Assembly (NCBI RefSeq): GCF_900156335.1 | Contig: NZ_FTMZ01000025.1 | Span: 1-37,343 of the forward strand | Length of the DNA: 37,343 bases | Direction: 5' to 3' | DNA from: Sphaerotilus natans | Lineage (GTDB): Bacteria; Pseudomonadota; Gammaproteobacteria; Burkholderiales; Burkholderiaceae_C | In this document: positions 37,183-37,343 of the stretch, piece by piece | Numbering within the stretch: position 1 is the first letter of the stretch | Layout: each line of letters starts with the position of its first letter | Notes under the pieces: generated by a model | Database searches by the model: none | What the model saw: the letters and a program-made list of their open reading frames with translations, nothing else | Told to the model about the DNA's origin: nothing | Position numbers and translations under genes: made by a program

Positions 37183-37343
37183 CTGCAATCTCAGCCGCAC
37201 TCCGGACCGACGGCTGACAAGGCTGTGGTGTTCACGTTGTCTTAACCGGCTGCAATCTCAGCCGCACTCCGGACACTTGCTGCCGTCCTTCTTGCTCTTT
37301 CTGCTGGGTCTTAACCGGCTGCAATCTCAGCCGCACTCCAGAC
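37183..37343 (-). CRISPR. CRISPR array, leader-distal end, truncated by the window edge
   Basis: Three repeat copies are visible: a terminal partial copy (25 bases conserved, 37183-37207), a full 36-bp copy (37239-37274) and another (37308-37343, one mismatch) ending on the last base of the window. Spacers are 37208-37238 (31 bp) and 37275-37307 (33 bp) and are unlike each other. Read on the minus strand the repeat has 10 bases, a 6-bp stem (CGGCTG and CAGCCG) around the loop AGATTG, and then exactly eight bases, GTTAAGAC. That is the layout of Cas6-type processed repeats, whose cleavage leaves an 8-base 5' handle. The degenerate copy is missing its 3' end in this orientation, as expected for the last repeat. 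Type I or III is therefore likelier than type II, but no cas gene is in view. Confidence 0.8.

Noticed and set aside
37183-37343. Reading the right-edge units as a coding tandem repeat (for example a zinc-ribbon protein)
   Set aside because: Minus-strand frames through the repeat hit TAA in GGTTAAGAC. Unit lengths of 67 and 69 are not both multiples of three, and the inter-repeat segments are unrelated to each other.

Overview
The window is 37.3 kb of high-GC DNA with strong G/C third-position bias. Its gene content points to a betaproteobacterium of the order Burkholderiales: a yciB-bolA-ppiC block, ccoG, LIV-type ABC operons, MocR regulators and selO. The order is inferred from gene content and codon use only; I could not compare genomes.

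Layout, left to right. (1) 1-1263: the 5' end of an ISAs1-family insertion sequence runs off the left edge. It has cut off a diverged aconitase-like gene that already lacked active-site residues. (2) 1371-5874: a MocR-type regulator diverges from a DMT exporter, followed by ccoG (cytochrome oxidase assembly) and a secreted DUF4124/excalibur protein. (3) 5909-14211: a type I restriction-modification cassette, hsdM-hsdS-fic-hsdR, bracketed by two copies of a composite palindromic repeat in the same orientation. A Fic AMP-transferase with its own inhibitory motif sits inside the operon, and the last codons of hsdR are supplied by the right-hand repeat. (4) 14267-23295: a guanidino/polyamine utilisation locus. 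It holds a five-gene minus-strand operon (ABC ATPase, binding protein, two permeases, SpeB-family ureohydrolase), a gabT-type aminotransferase and a MocR regulator. The transporter promoter and the gabT/mocR divergent region share an operator of three boxes plus a -10 with identical spacing, so the regulator very likely controls both. (5) 23353-29486: housekeeping genes alaS, ppiC, bolA, yciB and selO. (6) 29675-36924: an acyl-CoA synthetase and a complete LIV-type ABC transporter (livJ-livH-livM-livG-livF), whose two ATPases together form one canonical and one degenerate ATP site. (7) 37146-37343: a strong terminator, then the leader-distal end of a CRISPR array with 36-bp repeats. The array is cut by the window edge and read on the minus strand.

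A family of about 29-bp palindromic units, usually in inverted pairs, is scattered at five intergenic places (5909, 14080, 20253, 32816, 36156). They bracket the restriction cassette and punctuate the LIV operon.

The best candidates for something new are the truncated CRISPR array (cas genes, if any, lie beyond the right edge), the shared three-box MocR operator, and the repeat-bracketed hsd cassette with its embedded Fic protein.
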